DNA of 64,000 nucleotides, from the NCBI GenBank assembly GCA_903845215.1, contig CAIMWI010000042.1, positions 1-64,000 of the forward strand. Reading direction: 5' to 3'. Both the position numbers and the translations under genes were made by a program. This DNA comes from an uncultured Rhodobacterales bacterium (GTDB taxonomy: Bacteria; Pseudomonadota; Alphaproteobacteria; Rhodobacterales; Rhodobacteraceae). Shown here piece by piece: positions 8,775 through 18,050 of the stretch. Positions within the stretch are counted from its first letter, which is position 1, and each line of letters begins with the position of its first letter. A model generated the notes under the pieces. The model ran no database searches. It was given only the letters and a program-made list of their open reading frames with translations, and had not been told where the DNA came from.

Positions 8775-9931
8775 GCGACACGCTCCGCCGGTTGTGCCGA
8801 GCCTGCGGCGGTTGATAGTTTCGATGCGATATATTGGGCAAATTCGTAATTCGGCCGTTCCAGATGACTCAGCGGGCCCGGGTCAGACATCCCCGCCACT
8901 AGCCCGCGATACACCTTTTCCACACAGCCCTTGTCTTCGACATTCACCTCATCCAGCAAGGCTTTGACAGCGGCAAGATTGTCCAACGCGGATGGATCGG
9001 CCATCCACTCCGGGCTCATCCCGCCGCCAAACAGCACATCGACCTGATCGGGGCCTTGCGGGGTTAAGGCCAGATACCAGAAATACCCGGGTGTCAGTGT
9101 GATCATCAGCGCGGGGTAGATGGCCAAAAGCCATGTGATGCGCCGATCATCGCCTTGCAGCGTGGTATTTGACGGATGTGCCAAGGCCAAAGGAACCGAG
9201 TCATTTTTGACGATGTAATGGTAGTTGAAGGCCAAAGTCCCCTCGGGGCAGGTCATCTTCATCAGATCAACCGAACCGCCGATCGTGCCCGCATGGCAGA
9301 CGGGCAGATGGTAGCTTTCCATGAAATTCTCGGCCAAGACCTTCCAATTGGTATTCCAGCGAAACGTTTCTTGAAAGGTTTCGAAGTATGCGCCCATATC
9401 CAGATGGCCCATCAGCTTTTCCACCTCGGCCAAGGCCTGATGCGGGGGTGGGGCATCGGGGTTGAGCGTGACCATGATCCAGCCCAGCCAGTTTTGCACC
9501 CGCACGGCGGGCAAGGCGATCTTGTCTTTGCAAAACGCCTCATTTGCGGCCATGGCAGGCGCACCGCGCAGGGTGCCGTCAAGGTTATAGGTCCAAGCGT
9601 GATAGGGGCAGACGATGGCGCGCACATGGCCGCGCCCTTCCAACAGCGTCGACATGCGGTGGCGACAGACGTTGGACATGCCGCGCAACTGCCCGTCCTT
9701 GTCGCGCAGCACGATCACAGGTTCGCCCGCAATCGTCATCGTCAGGTAATCGCCTGGTTCTTTCAACGTCTCGGCCCGTCCGGCACAAAGCCAATCCTTG
9801 GCGAAAATCTCGGCCCGCTCCTGCGCTGCGAAGGCCGCCGAGGTGTAGACCGACTTTGGCATGGCATGCGCACGTTCAAATGGCACAGCGACATTGGCGC
9901 GCAATTCTTGGGCGGGGTCGGGGCGGATCAT
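8771..9931 (-). CDS. Rieske non-heme iron oxygenase, alpha subunit (choline monooxygenase / GbcA / stachydrine demethylase-like)
   Basis: 386 residues. The Rieske [2Fe-2S] ligands are Cys89-His91 (CRHR) and Cys108-His111 (CPYH). The mononuclear iron site is seen as ENFMESYHLPVCH with His208 and His213. The overall pattern fits the branch that demethylates or hydroxylates quaternary ammonium compounds (glycine betaine, proline betaine, choline, carnitine) rather than aromatic dioxygenases. No ferredoxin reductase component is adjacent, so electrons must come from elsewhere. A TTGACA element lies about 58 nt upstream on the same strand. The substrate is inferred from family and from the amine-related genes in the next 20 kb. 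Confidence 0.8.
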   Translation of the reverse strand: MIRPDPAQELRANVAVPFERAHAMPKSVYTSAAFAAQERAEIFAKDWLCAGRAETLKEPGDYLTMTIAGEPVIVLRDKDGQLRGMSNVCRHRMSTLLEGRGHVRAIVCPYHAWTYNLDGTLRGAPAMAANEAFCKDKIALPAVRVQNWLGWIMVTLNPDAPPPHQALAEVEKLMGHLDMGAYFETFQETFRWNTNWKVLAENFMESYHLPVCHAGTIGGSVDLMKMTCPEGTLAFNYHYIVKNDSVPLALAHPSNTTLQGDDRRITWLLAIYPALMITLTPGYFWYLALTPQGPDQVDVLFGGGMSPEWMADPSALDNLAAVKALLDEVNVEDKGCVEKVYRGLVAGMSDPGPLSHLERPNYEFAQYIASKLSTAAGSAQPAERVA

Positions 9932-9988
9932 GGATCAAGCCTTGTAAAAAAACTCTGCTCAACTTGGCATGATCGCGCAACCCGTCTG

Positions 9989-9994
9989 TGTCAA
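9989..9994 (-). promoter_or_regulatory. possible -35 element (TTGACA) for the Rieske oxygenase gene
   Basis: A perfect TTGACA on the minus strand, 58 nt upstream of the Rieske start. No convincing TATAAT-like -10 follows at 16-18 nt, so the call is weak. The 102-nt gap to the preceding gene suggests an independent promoter. Confidence 0.3.
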
Positions 9995-10033
9995 GAAACG
10001 ACTGGTTTTTCCCAGCGCAGGACGGTTTGTACC

Positions 10034-10729
10034 TTAGGCCCCCACCCAACGCCGCACGGGTGGAAAAGCGTTCATATCGGAAAAGCGGTAAAAGGCGGGC
10101 GGGTCAAGGTCTAGCACCGGAACACGGGCGGCAAAGTCGGCCCCCAACTGCGCCAAGACCTGTTCGTAATGGCCCAAAGCTTCCGAAGGCGGCCAGCGCT
10201 TTTGATAGGCCATCGTGGTATGAAAGCCGTAGGTGTCATGCGACGGGGTGCGAAAACCCAAAGCCTGCGCCAAAGCATCGCGCCATGCGCGGGCCGTGGC
10301 CTCGTCTTGCGGCGTGGCACCTGTCAGATGAAGGCCAAGGGGGGTGACTTCTTCCAGCCGCATCTTGAAGGGCGGCGGCGGGGTGAAGGCTGCAAGCTTG
10401 GCAGACATGGCGTCTGTCATCGCGTCGATCGACAGATCCAACGCAAGATCATCCGGCCAATACCCGCGCGCGCGGCGGGTTTCGATCACACCTTCATAAA
10501 CGGTCATGTGATAGCTTTGCACCGCCGTAAACGCGAAGTGGTCGGCATGGGGCAAAGCCATCAAAGCTTGGCGCAGGTCGATCAGGGCAGCTTCGGTGGC
10601 AGAGCCTGCCGTGACTTGGGCCACGATTGTGTTGCCATGTTCGGGCAAGAACTGTCCTTGGGCGTTAAAGCGGCTGCCAAGACGAGGGTTTTCACCCCCT
10701 GCCAAAAATGCATCCTGCCACCGCGCCAT
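10034..10729 (-). CDS. DUF1868, 2H phosphoesterase-like protein
   Basis: 231 residues. Two HxT motifs typical of the 2H phosphoesterase fold are visible: His74-Met-Thr76 in SYHMTVYEG and His170-Thr-Thr172 in YGFHTTMAY. Members of this superfamily cleave cyclic phosphodiesters or 2'-5' linkages, but DUF1868 proteins have no assigned substrate that I can name. I chose ATG 10729 because GGAGGG sits 6 nt upstream; an upstream reading to 10825 would overlap the dehydrogenase gene. The gap to that gene is 56 nt, so co-transcription with the dehydrogenase is likely. Confidence 0.75.
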   Translation of the reverse strand: MARWQDAFLAGGENPRLGSRFNAQGQFLPEHGNTIVAQVTAGSATEAALIDLRQALMALPHADHFAFTAVQSYHMTVYEGVIETRRARGYWPDDLALDLSIDAMTDAMSAKLAAFTPPPPFKMRLEEVTPLGLHLTGATPQDEATARAWRDALAQALGFRTPSHDTYGFHTTMAYQKRWPPSEALGHYEQVLAQLGADFAARVPVLDLDPPAFYRFSDMNAFPPVRRWVGA

Positions 10730-10785
10730 AAGCAACCCTCCGTTTTGGGCACGATGCCCAAGGCGGGTAACAGGCGCGTGACGGA

Positions 10786-11550
10786 TCAGGTCGGATAGGG
10801 CCAAGGCGCTTGGGAAAAGGTGCAACCGTCAACATAAAGCGTTTGCGCGGTGACAAAGGCCGCGGCGTCCGAGATCAAAAACAACATCGGCCCGACCAGA
10901 TCTTGCGGCGTGCCAATGCGGCGCAGGGGGGTGATGGGGGCCCAAGTGCCCGCGTAATCGCCCGCCTCTGCCGCCGTGCGTTCGGTGGCAATGGCCCCGG
11001 GCGCAATGCAATTGACGCGGATGCCAAAGGGGCCAAGCTCGCAGGCGGCAACCTTGGTGAACTGCTCGATCCCGCCTTTGGACGCCGTGTAATCCACCAA
11101 GCGCGGAAAGGCGCGGGTGTTGCAGCCCGACCCCAGCGTCAGGATCGACCCGCCCTGCCCCGCATCCTGCATGGCCCGCGCGGCGGTGCGGGTGTTCAAG
11201 AAGGTGCCGCGCAGGTTGGTGGCCATGACACGGTCCCAATCGGCCACCTCAAGATCGGTCAGGCGCGACCATGTCTGGATGCCGGCATTGTTGACCAAGA
11301 CCTGCGGCACCGCCCCCGCCCAGTCAGCGGCGCGGGCGTGAAAGGCCAAGACCTGCGCCTCATCCCCTGCATCGCTTTCCACTGCCAGCGCCCTTGTGCC
11401 AAGCGCCTCAACCGCGCCGACCAGCGCTGCGGCCTCTGCTGTCGCACCCAGATGGGTCAGCGCCACATCATAGCCCGCCCCCGCCAGTCCCAGCACCAAA
11501 TGCCGCCCGATGGCGCTGGTGCCTGCTGTGATCACTGCCAGTTTTGCCAT
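10786..11550 (-). CDS. short-chain dehydrogenase/reductase (SDR)
   Basis: 254 residues of the classical SDR fold. The cofactor loop is a TAGTSAIG variant of TGxxxGxG (8-15), followed by NNAG (87-90) and the catalytic Ser141, Tyr154 and Lys158 (YTASK). The C-terminal YVDGC stretch is typical. It oxidises or reduces an unknown alcohol or ketone with NAD(P). ATG 11550 (MAKLAVITAG) follows a GGGGGGA tract. It precedes the DUF1868 gene and is divergent from the proline iminopeptidase gene. Confidence 0.8.
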   Translation of the reverse strand: MAKLAVITAGTSAIGRHLVLGLAGAGYDVALTHLGATAEAAALVGAVEALGTRALAVESDAGDEAQVLAFHARAADWAGAVPQVLVNNAGIQTWSRLTDLEVADWDRVMATNLRGTFLNTRTAARAMQDAGQGGSILTLGSGCNTRAFPRLVDYTASKGGIEQFTKVAACELGPFGIRVNCIAPGAIATERTAAEAGDYAGTWAPITPLRRIGTPQDLVGPMLFLISDAAAFVTAQTLYVDGCTFSQAPWPYPT

Positions 11551-11620
11551 GCCCCATCCCCCCTGTTCGCCCATGTTGTGAAAGATTACCCACCCGCTGG
11601 CAAGCGGACAGGGCAGGATT

Positions 11621-11646
11621 TGGATATTTGGACAAGTATGAAAGGG
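11621..11646 (-). repeat. dispersed intergenic repeat, degenerate core copy
   Basis: On the minus strand it reads CCCTTTCATACTTGTCCAAA followed by TATCC, a variant of the core seen at 18051, 26819, 63305 and 63393. It lies 70 nt before the SDR start, pointing towards it. The GC hairpin that follows the core in other copies is reduced here to a 4-bp stem. Confidence 0.6.
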
Positions 11647-11696
11647 CTTGCGGTGTGCCCCTTGGCCCGCAAAGGTGGCGGCAAAGGGAGACTGCC

Positions 11697-12656
11697 ATGA
11701 CCGACCTTCGCCCGCTGTATCCGCCGAACGCGCCCTATAAGACGGGGCGGCTGAAAGTGTCAGACCTGCATGAGATTTATTTCGAGGAATGCGGCAATCC
11801 CGCAGGCAAACCTGTGGTCGTCCTGCACGGCGGGCCGGGGGGCGGGATTTCGCCGTTTTTGCGCCAAGGCCATGATCCGGCCCGCTATCGGATCATCTTG
11901 TTTGACCAGCGTGGCTGCGGGCAATCAACGCCTTTCGCCAGCCTAGAGCAGAACACTCTCTGGGATCTGGTCGCCGATACCGAAGCCCTGCGCCAGCATC
12001 TGGGGATTGACCGCTGGCAGGTGGCGGGCGGGTCTTGGGGCTCAACTCTGGCACTGGCCTATGCCGTCACCCACCCCGAGCGGGTCAGCGAACTGGTCTT
12101 GCGCGGCATTTTCATGATCCGTCAGGAAGAGATCGACTGGTTTTACGAAGAAGGCGGGGCGAGTTTTCTGTTCCCCGAAGCCTTCGCCGCCTATCAGGCC
12201 CCCATCCCCGACGCCGAACGCGGCGCGATGGTTGCGGCCTATCACCGCATTCTGACCGGCCCCGCAGGCCCCGCCCAAGAGGCCGCCGCCCGCGCCTGGA
12301 CCCTGTGGGAGGCGCGGACGATTTCGCTTTTGCCCAACCCCGCCCGCGAAGAGGCTTGGGCCGATGGACCCTATGCCTTAGCCTTTGCCCGCATCGAAAA
12401 CCATTATTTCCACCACAAGGGTTTTTTCGCCCAAGACGGCTGGCTTTTGGCCCAAGCCCATAAGCTGGCCACCATTCCCGGCACAATCATCCACGGGCGG
12501 TACGATGTGTGCACGCCCGTGCGCAACGCGGTGGATTTGGCGGCGGCTTGGCCACAGGCCAAGTTGGTCATTGTGCCGGATGCAGGCCATACCGGCACCG
12601 AACCGGGCATCGCCGATGCTATGGTACGCGCAACGGATCTGTACAGCGGTCAATAA
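11697..12656 (+). CDS. pip: proline iminopeptidase (alpha/beta hydrolase, S33)
   Basis: 319 residues. The oxyanion segment HGGPGGG lies at 44-50 and the nucleophile elbow GGSWGS at 111-116 (Ser113). Asp and His of the triad fall in GRYDVC and DAGHTG near the C-terminus. The enzyme removes N-terminal proline from peptides in the cytoplasm. ATG 11697 follows AGGGAG. It precedes a peptide-type ABC transporter by 170 nt, consistent with peptide or peptide-like substrate use, but a promoter probably lies between them. Confidence 0.9.
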   Translation: MTDLRPLYPPNAPYKTGRLKVSDLHEIYFEECGNPAGKPVVVLHGGPGGGISPFLRQGHDPARYRIILFDQRGCGQSTPFASLEQNTLWDLVADTEALRQHLGIDRWQVAGGSWGSTLALAYAVTHPERVSELVLRGIFMIRQEEIDWFYEEGGASFLFPEAFAAYQAPIPDAERGAMVAAYHRILTGPAGPAQEAAARAWTLWEARTISLLPNPAREEAWADGPYALAFARIENHYFHHKGFFAQDGWLLAQAHKLATIPGTIIHGRYDVCTPVRNAVDLAAAWPQAKLVIVPDAGHTGTEPGIADAMVRATDLYSGQ

Positions 12657-12825
12657 AGAGGAGAATTTGCCAAAGTTCGCGGCTTTTGCACAAGCTTTAG
12701 GCGCCTCCTACGGCGAATGGTTGACAAGGGCGCGTGAAAGTTGCCCACTTGGCAAAGGATTGCATCGGGACTCAGCAAGGGGCCCGACATCTGTACGTTA
12801 TACCAACAATATCAGGGAGTTATCC

Positions 12826-14424
12826 ATGGCCTTCCTTCCCTTTGCCCGCAAAGCAGGTGCTGCCACCTTGGCAGCTTTGCTTTTGGGCGCTGCCCCCGCC
12901 GCTTTGATGGCCGCAACACCCGCCGATACGCTGGTGGTCGCTGCCGCAATTGACGACATCGTTTCGCTGGATCCGGCCGAGGCTTACGAATTCTCGGGTC
13001 TTGATATCGTCAACAACACCTATGACGGCTTGGTCGAGATCAACCCCGCCACCTTGGCGCTGGAACCCGGTCTGGCCGAAAGCTGGTCGGTCGCCGATGA
13101 CGGCGTGACCTATACGTTCAAGATGAAAGCCGGCGTCACCTTTGCCTCGGGCAACCCTGTGACGGCAGAGGCTGCGGCCTATTCGCTGCAGCGCGCTGTC
13201 AAGGTCAACAAAACCCCGGCCTTCATTCTAAACCAGTTCGGCTGGACAGCAGAAAACGTTGACACCATGATCACTGGTGCCGGCGACACGCTGACGCTGA
13301 AAGTTGACAAGCCCTTCGCGCCGACCTTCCTGTACAACTGCCTGACGGCGGGTGTGGCCTCGATCGTCGATGCCGAAACCGTCAAGACCCATGACGTGGG
13401 CGGCGATATGGCCAACGAGTGGCTAAAGAACAACTCGGCCGGTACGGGCGCATATGTGCTGAAATCGTACAAACCCAACGAAGGCGTCATTCTAGAGGCG
13501 CGTCCGGGCTATTGGCGCGGCGATGCAATCTTGAAGAACGTCTTCATCCAGCACATCCCCGAACCCGCGACCGAACGGTTGCAGATCGAAAAGGGTGACG
13601 TTGATATCGCCCGCGCCCTGACCCCCACCGATGTGGCCGGTCTGGCAGGCAATGCCGATGTCAGCGTTGTCACGGACGTGGGCGGTCAGGTCTATTACCT
13701 GTCGTTCAACCAAAAGAACGAAAACTACAAGAACGCCAAGTTCCTTGACGCGATGCGTTGGGCGATTGATTACCAAGGCATGGCCGACACGATCATGAAG
13801 GGCGCGGTCATCACGCACCAATCCTTCTTGCCGCAGGGCTATCTGGGCGCGCTGGATGATCTGCCCTATAGCTTGGACATCGAAAAGGCCAAAGCTTTGC
13901 TGGCGGAATCGGGTATCAAAGACCCGGTTGTTACCCTAACCGTGCGCAACGCCGCCGACCGGATGGATATTTCGCAATCCATCCAGAACACCTTTGGCCA
14001 AGCCGGAATCAAGGTAGAGCTGAAAGTGGGCGAGGGGGCCGAGGTTCTGAAAGACTACCGTGCGCGCCTGCATGACGCCACGCTGCAAACGTGGGGTCCG
14101 GATTATCCCGATCCGAACACCAACTCGTCCACCTTCGCCGAAAACCCCGACAACTCGGACGAAGCCAATGCCACCGGCTATCTGGCTTGGCGCAACGCTT
14201 ACGATCCGGGCGCTATGACGGCCGCTTCGCAAGCGGCTGTGATGGAGCGTGATCCTGAAAAGCGTAAGGTCATGTATGCCGACATCCAAAAGACCCACCG
14301 CGAAACATCTCCCTTTATCTTGATGTTCCAACAGGCGCGTCAAACCGGTCTGCGGTCGAACGTGCAGGGCTTTTATGCCGGTGGCGCGGTGGATGCCGCA
14401 GCCTTCTGGCTTGTGACAAAGTAA
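12826..14424 (+). CDS. ABC transporter substrate-binding protein, family 5 (peptide/nickel type)
   Basis: 532 residues. A Sec signal peptide runs from Met1 to about residue 30 (basic FARKAG, hydrophobic TLAALLLGA, then AALMAA). The mature part begins with the family 5 pattern TLVVAAAIDDIVSLDPAEAY. It binds the substrate in the periplasm and hands it to the permeases encoded next. I chose ATG 12826 because it gives the signal peptide and follows CAGGGAG; a longer reading overlaps pip and is not real. Family 5 proteins bind peptides, opines, nickel chelates or glycine-betaine-like compounds, so the ligand cannot be fixed from sequence. Confidence 0.88.
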   Translation: MAFLPFARKAGAATLAALLLGAAPAALMAATPADTLVVAAAIDDIVSLDPAEAYEFSGLDIVNNTYDGLVEINPATLALEPGLAESWSVADDGVTYTFKMKAGVTFASGNPVTAEAAAYSLQRAVKVNKTPAFILNQFGWTAENVDTMITGAGDTLTLKVDKPFAPTFLYNCLTAGVASIVDAETVKTHDVGGDMANEWLKNNSAGTGAYVLKSYKPNEGVILEARPGYWRGDAILKNVFIQHIPEPATERLQIEKGDVDIARALTPTDVAGLAGNADVSVVTDVGGQVYYLSFNQKNENYKNAKFLDAMRWAIDYQGMADTIMKGAVITHQSFLPQGYLGALDDLPYSLDIEKAKALLAESGIKDPVVTLTVRNAADRMDISQSIQNTFGQAGIKVELKVGEGAEVLKDYRARLHDATLQTWGPDYPDPNTNSSTFAENPDNSDEANATGYLAWRNAYDPGAMTAASQAAVMERDPEKRKVMYADIQKTHRETSPFILMFQQARQTGLRSNVQGFYAGGAVDAAAFWLVTK

Positions 14425-14463
14425 GGACAAGCGCGCGCCGGCCGACCGGCGCGCGCATCTCGC

Positions 14464-15543
14464 ATGGCACCCATAGACACCGCCCATTCCTCTGACGCCG
14501 CCGGCCAACCCTCGGCGGCGCTGCGCTTTGCCCGTCAAAGTGCCAATACGCTGTTTTCACTATTCATCACCTTCATCGGCCTTTTGGCCGTGACCTTTTT
14601 CATCTCGCGCGTGATTCCGATTGATCCGGTGACAGCGATCTTGGGCGAACGCGCCACGGGCGAACAAATCGCCGCACTGACGCAAAAGCTGGGGCTGAAT
14701 GACCCGCTTTGGCAGCAGTTTGGCATCTATGTCTGGGATGTGTTTCACGGCGATCTGGGCCAATCGGTGCGAACCCGCGACCCGATCCTGTCCGAGATTG
14801 GCCGCTATTTCCCTGCCACGCTGGAACTGTCGACCCTTGGCATTCTGATCGGCGTGATTGTGGGCATTCCGGCGGGAGTCTTGGGGGCCACCAAGCCCGG
14901 ATCGTGGCGCGATTTGTTGGTGCGCTTGATAGGCTTGATGGGCTATTCCATGCCCGTCTTTTGGCTGGGCTTGATGGGACTTTTGCTGTTTTACGGCGAA
15001 CTTGGCTGGGTCGGTGGGCCGGGCCGCTTGGATTCCATGTATGAAATGATGATCGACATGACAGTCCCGCCCGTTACCCATATGATCCTGATCGACACGG
15101 CGCTGGCGGGCGAGTGGGATATGTTCTGGAACGCGCTTTCGCATATCATCCTGCCTGCCTCGCTGCTGGGGTATCTGTCGATGGCCTATATCAGCCGGAT
15201 GACCCGGTCGTTCATGATGAACGAGTTGGGGCAAGAATACATCACCACCGCCCGCGTGAAGGGCATGCCCGAGCGCCGCGTGGTCTGGGTTCATGCCATG
15301 CGCAACGTGGCCGTGCCGCTGATTACAGTCGTGGCCCTGTCTTACGCCTATTTGCTGGAAGGCGCAGTCTTGACCGAGACGATTTTCGCTTGGCCCGGCC
15401 TTGGCCGCTATATCACCGATGCCCTGTTGGTCGCCGATATGCCCGCCGTTCTGGGCGGGACAATCGTGGTGGGGGCTGTGTACATCGGCATCAATATGCT
15501 GTCCGATTTCCTCTACCGCCTAGCAGACCCGAGGGCCAGATGA
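14464..15543 (+). CDS. ABC transporter permease, DppB-type
   Basis: 359 residues with six predicted membrane spans and a periplasmic loop after span one containing ALTQKLGLNDPLWQQFGIY, typical of DppB/OppB. The EAA motif that contacts the ATPase is visible as RVKGMPERRVVWVHAMRN near residues 264-281. The N-terminus has an extra 30-residue Ala/Ser-rich cytoplasmic leader. It lies 39 nt after the binding protein gene and overlaps the next permease by 4 nt (ATGA). Confidence 0.9.
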   Translation: MAPIDTAHSSDAAGQPSAALRFARQSANTLFSLFITFIGLLAVTFFISRVIPIDPVTAILGERATGEQIAALTQKLGLNDPLWQQFGIYVWDVFHGDLGQSVRTRDPILSEIGRYFPATLELSTLGILIGVIVGIPAGVLGATKPGSWRDLLVRLIGLMGYSMPVFWLGLMGLLLFYGELGWVGGPGRLDSMYEMMIDMTVPPVTHMILIDTALAGEWDMFWNALSHIILPASLLGYLSMAYISRMTRSFMMNELGQEYITTARVKGMPERRVVWVHAMRNVAVPLITVVALSYAYLLEGAVLTETIFAWPGLGRYITDALLVADMPAVLGGTIVVGAVYIGINMLSDFLYRLADPRAR

Positions 15544-16445
15544 CCGCTTTGATCCCTTGGCTGTTAGACCCGAACCCCAAATCTCGCCTGCAATCGCGCG
15601 CGGGGCAGACGTTTTTGTCGTGGCTGCGGTTTCGCCGCAACCCTTTGGCGATGATCGGGCTTGGGATATCGCTGGCGCTGATCTTGATGTCGATCTTTGC
15701 GCCCTTGCTCGCCCCCTATGACCCCATCGTGCAGTCCCTGCCCGACCGCCTGCTGCCGCCCCTGACCCCCGGCCACTGGATGGGTACCGACGATTTCGGC
15801 CGCGATATCTTTAGCCGCATCCTCTACGGCTCGCGCATCACGCTGTACATTGTGCTGCTGGTGATCCTGACAGCCCCCGTCGTGGGGCTGATCATCGGCA
15901 CCGTTGCGGGTTATTTCGGCGGCTGGGTCGATGCGATCTTGATGCGCATCACGGATATCTTTCTGGCCTTCCCGAAGTTGATCTTGGCGCTGGCCCTGGT
16001 GGCCGTTCTCGGGCCGGGGATGGTGAATGCCGTGCTCGCCATCGCTGTCACCAGTTGGCCGCCCTACGCCCGCGTGGCGCGGGCCGAAACGCTGACTGTG
16101 CGCAATTCCGATTACATCGCGGCCACACGGTTGCAAGGCGCCTCAGCCCTGCGGCTGATCTGGGGCCATGTGATGCCGATGTGTCTGCCCTCGGTCATCA
16201 TCCGCGTGACGCTGGATATGGCAGGCGTCATCCTGACAGCGGCAGGTTTGGGCTTTTTGGGCTTGGGCGTGCAACCGCCCCTGCCGGAATGGGGGCTGAT
16301 GATCTCGGCGGGGCGCAAGTTTTTGTTTGAACAATGGTGGGTTGCCACCATGCCGGGTCTTGCGATTTTCATCGTCTCTTTGGGCTTTAACCTGCTGGGC
16401 GATGGCCTGCGCGATGTGCTTGACCCGCGGAGTGCTGGCAAATGA
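15540..16445 (+). CDS. ABC transporter permease, DppC-type
   Basis: 301 residues. The DppC hallmark HWMGTDDFGRDIFSRILYG lies near residues 79-97, followed by five further hydrophobic spans and an EAA loop (AATRLQGASALRLIWGHVMP). ATG 15540 overlaps the preceding stop, and its own stop overlaps the first ATPase gene. It forms the translocation pore with the DppB-type partner. Confidence 0.9.
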   Translation: MTALIPWLLDPNPKSRLQSRAGQTFLSWLRFRRNPLAMIGLGISLALILMSIFAPLLAPYDPIVQSLPDRLLPPLTPGHWMGTDDFGRDIFSRILYGSRITLYIVLLVILTAPVVGLIIGTVAGYFGGWVDAILMRITDIFLAFPKLILALALVAVLGPGMVNAVLAIAVTSWPPYARVARAETLTVRNSDYIAATRLQGASALRLIWGHVMPMCLPSVIIRVTLDMAGVILTAAGLGFLGLGVQPPLPEWGLMISAGRKFLFEQWWVATMPGLAIFIVSLGFNLLGDGLRDVLDPRSAGK

Positions 16446-17272
16446 CACTTCTGTCCGTCAAGAACCTGCGCGTGACGTTTGAAACCGAAACCGGCCCCGT
16501 GCAGGCCGTGCGCGGTGTGTCTTTTGACCTTGGCCGCGAAAGGCTGGGGATCGTGGGCGAATCCGGATCGGGCAAAACCATGACCGGCCGCGCCGTCTTG
16601 CGCCTGATCCGCGCGCCCGGGCGGATTGAAGCGGATGCCATGACGTTTGAAGGCCAAGACTTGATGGCGGCTTCCGAAACCGACCTGCGCGCCCTGCGCG
16701 GGCGGCGGATTGCCATGGTGATGCAAGACCCGAAATTCTCGCTGAACCCCGTGATGAAAGTGGGCGCACAACTGATGGAAGGCCTGCGCCAACGCGACCA
16801 CGCCCCCCGTGCCGAGGCACGGGCCAAGGCGATAGCCGCCCTGCAAGCCGTGCAAATCCGCGACCCCGACCGCGTGATGGAGGCTTACCCCCATGAATTA
16901 TCCGGCGGCATGGGCCAAAGGGTGATGATCGCCATGATGCTGATCCCCGACCCCGACCTGTTGATCGCCGACGAACCCACCTCGGCCCTTGATGTGACCG
17001 TGCAAGCCGAAGTGCTTAATATCCTTGATAATCTGGTGAAAACCCGCGGCATGGGGCTGATCTTTATCTCGCACGATCTGCGGCTAGTGGCGCGGTTTTG
17101 TGATCGGGTTTTGGTGATGTACAAGGGCAAGATCGTGGAAGAACTGGCGGCCAAAGACCTTTTGCAGGCCAAGCACCCCTACACTCAAGGGCTGCTCAAC
17201 TGCCTGCCGCGCATTGGCGGGTCGCGCGGCGCCCTGCCCGCCCTTGACCGCAACGCCGATTGGGCGCGCTGA
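16442..17272 (+). CDS. ABC transporter ATPase, DppD-type
   Basis: 276 residues. Walker A GESGSGKT (39-46), signature LSGGMGQR and Walker B LLIADEPTSALD are intact. A C-terminal oligopeptide-type extension (AKHPYTQGLLNCLPRIGG) is present; in this copy it is short and lacks the Cys cluster that binds an iron-sulfur centre in some DppD proteins. Start and stop are tightly packed with the flanking genes. Confidence 0.9.
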   Translation: MTLLSVKNLRVTFETETGPVQAVRGVSFDLGRERLGIVGESGSGKTMTGRAVLRLIRAPGRIEADAMTFEGQDLMAASETDLRALRGRRIAMVMQDPKFSLNPVMKVGAQLMEGLRQRDHAPRAEARAKAIAALQAVQIRDPDRVMEAYPHELSGGMGQRVMIAMMLIPDPDLLIADEPTSALDVTVQAEVLNILDNLVKTRGMGLIFISHDLRLVARFCDRVLVMYKGKIVEELAAKDLLQAKHPYTQGLLNCLPRIGGSRGALPALDRNADWAR

Positions 17273-17273
17273 C

Positions 17274-18035
17274 ATGGCCTTGATCGAGATCGAAAACCTG
17301 TCTGTCACCTTCACCACCGCCGGCCGCAAGGTCCGCGCGGTGCAAGAGGTGTCCTTCAAGGTCGAGGCAAAGCAAAGCTTCGGGCTTGTGGGCGAAAGCG
17401 GGTCGGGCAAATCCACCATCCTGCGCGCCATCTGCGGCATGGCCCCCATCACGGGCGGGCAGATCCGCATCGACGGGGCGCCCCTGCCCACCCCGCGCGG
17501 GCGCGCTTTTGCGGCCCAAGTGCAAATGGTCTTCCAAGACCCCTATGCCTCGCTGCACCCGCGCCACACGGTGGACAGGGTTCTTTCAGAACCACTGGCG
17601 ATCCATGGCCAAGGGCGCGGCTCTGATGCCAAGATTGAACAGGCGCTGGTCGATGTCGGCCTGCCGCCCGCTTTTCGCTTTCGCTACCCCCACCAATTGT
17701 CGGGCGGGCAGCGCCAAAGGGTGGCCATCGCGCGCGCCTTGATGCTGCAACCGCAGATCTTGCTGCTGGATGAACCTACCTCGGCCCTTGATGCCTCGGT
17801 TCAGGCCGAAACGCTCAACCTGCTGTCGCGCCTGCGCGCCGAACGCGGGCTAACCTTTTTGATGGTGTCGCACGATCTGGCCGTGATCGACCATATGTGC
17901 GACCGCGTGCTGGTGATGCAAAACGGCCAAGCGGTCGAAGAACTGTCGCGCGAAACCCTCGCCTCTGCCGCCATGACCACGCCCTATGCCCGCGCGCTCT
18001 TCGCGGCCTCAGCCGACCGTATGCTGGAAGGCTAA
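17274..18035 (+). CDS. ABC transporter ATPase, DppF-type
   Basis: 253 residues. Walker A GESGSGKS, signature LSGGQRQR and Walker B LLLDEPTSALD are all visible. It starts 1 nt after the DppD-type stop and completes the five-gene importer. It is somewhat shorter than typical DppF because the oligopeptide C-terminal region is nearly absent. A dispersed repeat follows before the dipeptidase gene. Confidence 0.9.
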   Translation: MALIEIENLSVTFTTAGRKVRAVQEVSFKVEAKQSFGLVGESGSGKSTILRAICGMAPITGGQIRIDGAPLPTPRGRAFAAQVQMVFQDPYASLHPRHTVDRVLSEPLAIHGQGRGSDAKIEQALVDVGLPPAFRFRYPHQLSGGQRQRVAIARALMLQPQILLLDEPTSALDASVQAETLNLLSRLRAERGLTFLMVSHDLAVIDHMCDRVLVMQNGQAVEELSRETLASAAMTTPYARALFAASADRMLEG

Positions 18036-18050
18036 CCCATGACCCTGCCC

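Noticed and set aside
12721-12803. TTGACA at 12721 and TTATAC at 12798 as a promoter for the peptide transporter
   Set aside because: The two elements are about 70 nt apart and neither has a partner at 16-18 nt, so no promoter could be supported.
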